Source of the DNA: Holosporaceae bacterium
GTDB taxonomy: Bacteria > Pseudomonadota > Alphaproteobacteria > UBA3830
Direction of reading: 5' to 3'
Length of the DNA: 10,420 nt
Assembly (NCBI GenBank): GCA_031282785.1
Contig: JAITDB010000065.1
Coordinates: 1-10,420, forward strand
The notes under the pieces are model-generated. The model saw only the letters and a list, made by a program, of their open reading frames with translations. It had not been told where the DNA came from and searched no databases. The position numbers and the translations under genes are program-made. This document shows, one piece after another, positions 7,594 to 10,420 of the stretch. Each line of letters begins with the position of its first letter. Positions within the stretch are counted from its first letter, which is position 1.

Positions 7594-9072
7594 TTATTTA
7601 TTTTCGGTTATCATTCTGAAATGCAATTCTTTTGTTTCATTTGGCTTCAGCGCCAGACGCCACAATGGCTTATCAGACTTCTGCATCTCCAAATTTTCTC
7701 GGGAAATGCGCCAGGAACCATCCACATCTATCACAATCGATACAGTGACGTCTGTGGTTTTATCGTTTTTCACCAGGACTCTAACCCAATTTTCCACATT
7801 TTTTTCGGACAACCTACGAGTGTCGGTTAATCTCACATTTCCTGTTATACCACTTGTATTGCCGATTTCAAAGACGAAATCTTCTCCTTTAGTAACAGAA
7901 GACAGTTTTCGCTTTCCCAAAAAAGTCCGTTCTCCCTGCATGCGACTGAACAGCAGGACTTCGCTGTCGTGAAAATCGGCGCCAATGCCCAGAGCGGTCA
8001 TGTTTTCGATGACCAACAGATTTTTCACCGAAATGCTCGTCTCTTTGGTGGAACCGTTAATGACATCAAACGGTATGCGCATTATGTGCTCCATTACAGG
8101 CTTGATTTCCTTAGCTAATTTCAAAACGCACATGGAACTGGAATTCTTTTTTACGGAAAGCTTGCGCTTATAGCTGAGGACACTTTTCGGCTCGATATAT
8201 GCGCTTTTTTCCTCGTGATTCAGGCTGGGAATAGAGGTATCGAAGACAATGTCGACATTATCCAGATCATAGTCCGAATCGTTTTCGATCAGAGCCTGGG
8301 AGACAATGTCTACGCGGTCCATTTTTTCAAACACATCCACCAAACAGACATGCTTCCAGTGTATATTGGGAGTCAGATAGCTGATCTCTATGTCTATGTC
8401 GTCGGCTTCGTCCACCTCGAATTGCAAATCCAGGGAATTCTGCCCAACCTGCTTCATGGTACTCTCTCCCACGGCAATGCAACTGCTCAACGGCATTATG
8501 ACGCATCTTCCGTCACTTTTTACAATGGCGTGGTGGAAATCGTTTTCCTTCGAAAGACTGAGCAACGTGCCTTTTTCTATTTTTCCGCTTTCCGTCAGCT
8601 GAAAAAAAATTTCCTCGTTGATGGCACGCTGAAATAAATTGTAGCGCGATAGATCCTGACGATTAAACACGAAATTGGCCACTCGGATTTTTCCTTTTTT
8701 GGGAGTGCGAAAATTTATGGACTCCACGTTTACCATCGGATCGATTTCCTGAAAGATGACTTTGTTCAGTCCCGACTGAGTTTTGATGCTGCGCCGATCT
8801 TTCACAAGACAAACGCCGCTTTTATAGCAGATCAGCGAGATGTCCTTCTGATTTTTTTCGCCGGAAGCATCTTTCGCAGCAGATTTTTCCTCTGGCTGAT
8901 TGTTTTTTTTCCTGAGGCCGGGGCCTTCCTCCTCATGGGTTATGGTGGACCGGCTTTCCACCGGGATATCTTGTGGAGCGCTTTCTTCGTCACTGCAATT
9001 AGATAGCAATCCAGAACACAGCATAACGCTTACTAGAAGAATTTTCAGGGGAATTTTTTTTATTTTGGCCAT
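7594..9072 (-). CDS. DUF4139-type lipoprotein of unknown function
   Basis: This is a 492-residue protein with a typical export signal (MAKIKKIPLKILLVSVMLCSGLL) ending at a probable lipidated Cys26. The lipobox is LSNC; Asn at -1 is unusual, so lipidation is likely but not certain. A low-complexity acidic linker follows (about 27-75). The rest resembles DUF4139 proteins. The segment ICYKSGVCLVKDRR near 80-95 matches the opening strand of that family. ISYLTPNIHWKHVCLVDV and the following residues match its YLTPxLxWxxxY core. The C terminus has the repeated beta-sandwich pattern (VRVLVKNDKTTDVTVSIVID...GSWRI). The family assignment is from pattern memory. DUF4139 has no agreed biochemical role. 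The gene starts 7 nt after the thioredoxin-like gene and ends directly against def. Confidence 0.75.
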   Translation of the reverse strand: MAKIKKIPLKILLVSVMLCSGLLSNCSDEESAPQDIPVESRSTITHEEEGPGLRKKNNQPEEKSAAKDASGEKNQKDISLICYKSGVCLVKDRRSIKTQSGLNKVIFQEIDPMVNVESINFRTPKKGKIRVANFVFNRQDLSRYNLFQRAINEEIFFQLTESGKIEKGTLLSLSKENDFHHAIVKSDGRCVIMPLSSCIAVGESTMKQVGQNSLDLQFEVDEADDIDIEISYLTPNIHWKHVCLVDVFEKMDRVDIVSQALIENDSDYDLDNVDIVFDTSIPSLNHEEKSAYIEPKSVLSYKRKLSVKKNSSSMCVLKLAKEIKPVMEHIMRIPFDVINGSTKETSISVKNLLVIENMTALGIGADFHDSEVLLFSRMQGERTFLGKRKLSSVTKGEDFVFEIGNTSGITGNVRLTDTRRLSEKNVENWVRVLVKNDKTTDVTVSIVIDVDGSWRISRENLEMQKSDKPLWRLALKPNETKELHFRMITENK

Positions 9073-9079
9073 TCAAAAC

Positions 9080-9628
9080 TCATTTTTTTTGCAGAAGTTG
9101 ATTGACGAACTCAATAAAGTCTTTGGAGCAGAAGTCTATTCCTTTTCCCAGATATCCGCAGACGAACTTTCCGTCGGTATTGAAGACCAGGCAGGCCGGC
9201 ACGCCTCGAATGCCTTTCATCGCGTCATTTTTTACGGATTTATAAATGTCCAGCAGTTGAATATTATTTACTTTATAGTGGATTTTGATCTCGTTGATAT
9301 CTTCGTTTCCGACATTGAGAGCTATTATTTTCAGATCCTGAATATTTTTTGCTGTCAGATTATCCAGCGACTGCAGTACGTTCGGACAATTCGGGCACCA
9401 GGTAGTGGAAAATGCTATAATTACAACCTTGCCTTTGCAATCGGCCAGTGAAACCGCATTTCCGTCGGCGTCGTACACGATATCATCGAAGTCAACGCTC
9501 TCTTTCATATATCCAGGACTGTTCGCAAAAGGTGGATGAATGCTTTCCGTCTGATCACATGCACAAAGGACTACCAACGACGCCAAATATACCATATACT
9601 TACTAATATTACTGCGGAAAAAAAACAT
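9080..9628 (-). CDS. TlpA/thioredoxin-like lipoprotein
   Basis: This is a 182-residue envelope-anchored thiol-disulfide protein. A short basic N terminus (MFFFRSNISK) precedes a hydrophobic stretch and lipobox LCAC, giving lipidated Cys24. The thioredoxin fold follows, with redox motif WCPNC (C78 and C81) and the cis-Pro loop GVPAC (P144). The TlpA-like layout, with a strand VSLADCKGKVVIIAFSTTWCPNC, suggests a reductant for extracytoplasmic thiols, for example in cytochrome maturation, but no partner genes are present to confirm this. Start 9628 is preceded by AGGG nine bases upstream. A longer in-frame TTG start at 9682 would put 18 hydrophilic residues ahead of the signal peptide and is unlikely. 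This is the first gene of the six-gene operon. Its ATG overlaps that of the divergent lptM-like gene (shared CATG), so its promoter must lie inside that gene. Confidence 0.88.
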   Translation of the reverse strand: MFFFRSNISKYMVYLASLVVLCACDQTESIHPPFANSPGYMKESVDFDDIVYDADGNAVSLADCKGKVVIIAFSTTWCPNCPNVLQSLDNLTAKNIQDLKIIALNVGNEDINEIKIHYKVNNIQLLDIYKSVKNDAMKGIRGVPACLVFNTDGKFVCGYLGKGIDFCSKDFIEFVNQLLQKK

Positions 9629-9809
9629 GAAATATATCCCTTTTTTTCTATTGATGGTTCTCTTGTTAACATCCTGCGGCAAGAGAGGTACGCTAACGCC
9701 GTCTGAGCAAGAGGACGTACCGTATCCGCGTCAGTATCCGCCCGCCGAACATCAAAACTCCGACGCAAAGCACTCTTCAGTGCCTGATTTACAGAAGAAC
9801 AGACCCTAG
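9627..9809 (+). CDS. lptM: Small LptM/YifL-like lipoprotein
   Basis: This is a 60-residue protein with a signal peptide (MKYIPFFLLMVLLLTSC) and lipobox LTSC, giving lipidated Cys17. It is followed by the CGKRGTLTPSE and PYPRQYPP motifs characteristic of the short alphaproteobacterial lipoproteins annotated as LptM or YifL, which in E. coli assist maturation of the LptD LPS-export channel. The tail after residue 39 is low-complexity and hydrophilic. In many alphaproteobacteria, as I recall, this gene lies between argH and lysA with a tlpA gene nearby. Here tlpA is divergent but neither argH nor lysA is present. Reading past the TAG stop gives another 20 codons that look protein-like (PWQPLDARAPAYRSKTYA), so the stop could be a recent truncation. 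The gene symbol is by motif resemblance. Confidence 0.72.
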   Translation: MKYIPFFLLMVLLLTSCGKRGTLTPSEQEDVPYPRQYPPAEHQNSDAKHSSVPDLQKNRP

Positions 9810-10031
9810 TATATCCCATGGCAGCCGCTAGACGCAAGAGCGCCAGCTTACCGTTCCAAGACCTACGCATGATTTTTTGAAGGTAGAAAAGTCAACAGTT
9901 TATTAATTCTAGTTAATTATTAGTTATGAGGACAGCTGTTGTGAATTTAGAATTTAATCCTGATTTGAGTCTAGTTTTTGAGAAAAATTTTTGGGATTAT
10001 TTTGGCAATTGAACTTCCTAACTGCCATCAG

Positions 10032-10059
10032 AGTGGCATAACTCCAGTGGCATAACTCC
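10032..10059. repeat. 14-bp tandem duplication
   Basis: AGTGGCATAACTCC occurs twice head to tail (10032-10045 and 10046-10059) with no spacer and no mismatch. It lies in non-coding DNA and is most simply a replication-slippage product. Confidence 0.85.
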
Positions 10060-10069
10060 ATAAGAAGAT

Positions 10070-10097
10070 CCAACATCACGTTGGTTAACGTTTTTTT
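10070..10097 (+). terminator. Weak intrinsic terminator candidate
   Basis: CCAAC (10070-10074) pairs with GTTGG (10080-10084) around ATCAC, followed six bases later by seven T (10091-10097). The stem is short and the gap to the T tract is longer than usual. It lies about 260 bp past the lptM-like stop. Function is uncertain. Confidence 0.25.
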
Positions 10098-10133
10098 GAC
10101 ATATTTTTTATAAGATAATCTTGGCAGAAATTA

Positions 10134-10234
10134 TGGATTTTCGCCGCGCTTCGTTTGCAAGAATGACGGAGATGGAAACACTCGTAAAGAAGTGGCAATC
10201 TGTTTCGTCATTCTCAGTGGAGCCAAGAATCCAG
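10134..10234. repeat. Pair of inverted palindromic intergenic repeat units
   Basis: Unit 1 (10134-10168) begins TGGATT and ends AGAATGACG. Unit 2 (10206-10234) begins CGTCATTCT and ends GAATCCAG, the same pattern in reverse orientation, with 37 bp between. Elements bounded by GTCATTC and GAATCCA are common dispersed palindromic repeats in alphaproteobacterial genomes, including intracellular ones. The outer edge of unit 2 lies four bases from the IS630 end at 10239. Confidence 0.6.
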
Positions 10235-10238
10235 GAAT

Positions 10239-10301
10239 TATACATGGCTCACTATGATAGTGCGTAGTATATGGCATCATCTAGAGAAGTGAATTTAATT
10301 T
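10239..10301 (-). mobile_element. IS630 3' end, inverted copy 2, interrupted after 63 bp
   Basis: This is the reverse complement of 54-116 with one mismatch. It encodes the last 16 or so codons of the same transposase on the minus strand, with one Pro-to-Leu difference, and ends at TATA like copy 1. Identity stops abruptly at 10301, and the next base begins the putative end of an IS1595-type element (GGTTCAAGAG), so this copy is split. The remainder may lie to the right of the window. Confidence 0.8.
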
Positions 10302-10420
10302 GGTTCAAGAGTAGATTAGAGAGGAGATTTTCTTAGCCTACTTAACAACAATTTATAAATATTTTCATGCCTATGATTAAAACGCCATTCGGTCTCCTTC
10401 AAATGTAGATAGAATTTTTC
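10302..10420 (-). mobile_element. IS1595/ISXO2-like element, 3' end
   Basis: This is the terminal part of an insertion sequence running off the right edge. It contains the end of the transposase frame (10316-10420) and a 14-bp non-coding end starting GGTTCAAGAGTAG at 10302. A GG-initial terminus and a location a few bases beyond the transposase stop are typical of this family. The exact border is inferred from where IS630 identity stops. Confidence 0.6.
10316..10420 (-). pseudogene. IS1595-family (ISXO2-like) transposase, C-terminal 34 residues (cut by window edge)
   Basis: The minus-strand frame from the right edge reads FYLHLKETEWRFNHRHENIY...LLLSRLRKSPL and stops at TAA (10316-10318). The block HLKE-EWRFNHR, followed by a Leu-rich helix and SPL/NPL ending, is the characteristic C terminus of ISXO2-like transposases. 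Only the end is in the window, so intactness is unknown. Confidence 0.75.

Larger units (their letters stand above)
9810..10133. other. Gene-poor stretch between the lptM-like gene and the repeat/IS cluster
   Basis: No recognisable gene is present. A 28-codon open frame at 9926-10012 (plus; MRTAVVNLEF...) looks protein-like but has no ribosome binding site and no family resemblance. A 14-bp tandem duplication (10032-10059) and a weak hairpin with T tract (10070-10097) are described separately. The stretch is markedly AT-rich after about 9880. Confidence 0.6.

Noticed and set aside
9571..9870. Minus-strand 99-codon frame antisense to the lptM-like gene
   Set aside because: It is a shadow of two real genes (the LptM-like gene and the start of the thioredoxin-like gene); its product has no signal or motif, whereas both overlapped frames show clear lipoprotein features.
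1..10420. A defence island, CRISPR array, toxin-antitoxin pair or other new multi-gene system
   Set aside because: No spaced repeats, no nuclease, helicase or antitoxin-like small gene pairs were found. The genes are mainly housekeeping plus IS remnants.

Overview
The window looks like part of an AT-leaning alphaproteobacterial chromosome, possibly from an intracellular lineage of the Holosporales/Rickettsiales kind. That placement is an inference. It rests on the def-fmt pair joined to a XerC-type recombinase, an alphaproteobacterial LptM-type small lipoprotein divergent from a TlpA-like thioredoxin, dispersed GTCATTC...GAATCCAG intergenic repeats, and several insertion-sequence remnants. 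No taxonomic marker such as rRNA is present.

Layout. The left edge (2-116) is the 3' end of an IS630-family element. It is followed by about 260 bp without a recognisable gene, holding one hairpin. Next on the minus strand is an unrecognised secreted-protein gene (378-1199). Its proper signal-peptide start (ATG at 1218) appears to be knocked out of frame by one base in a 7-A run. A short UvrA homologue (1422-3890, minus) follows, lacking most of the UvrB-interaction domain, so it is a UvrA2/DrrC-like paralogue rather than classical UvrA. A 177-bp spacer separates it from a compact six-gene minus-strand operon, which reads from 9628 down to 4068: thioredoxin-like lipoprotein, DUF4139-type lipoprotein, def, fmt, xerC, mnmA. 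Neighbouring genes in it overlap or lie at most 13 nt apart. Divergent from the first operon gene, and sharing a CATG with it, is a small LptM-like lipoprotein gene (9627-9809, plus).

The right edge (9810-10420) is gene-poor. It holds a 14-bp tandem duplication, a weak hairpin with a T tract, a pair of inverted palindromic repeat units, a second inverted copy of the same IS630 end, and, abutting it exactly, the 3' end of an IS1595/ISXO2-like transposase gene that probably inserted into the IS630 copy.

How the genes work together. Def and Fmt are the N-formylmethionine pair: Fmt formylates Met-tRNAi and Def removes the formyl group from the nascent chain. MnmA thiolates the tRNA wobble uridine, so three of the six operon genes serve translation. 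XerC probably resolves chromosome dimers. The two leading lipoproteins are envelope proteins with no obvious functional tie to the rest. I see no CRISPR, defence, toxin-antitoxin or biosynthetic system. The most unusual points are the homopolymer frameshift at 1200-1206, the nested IS arrangement, the UvrB-domain-less UvrA, and the CATG-sharing divergent lipoprotein genes.
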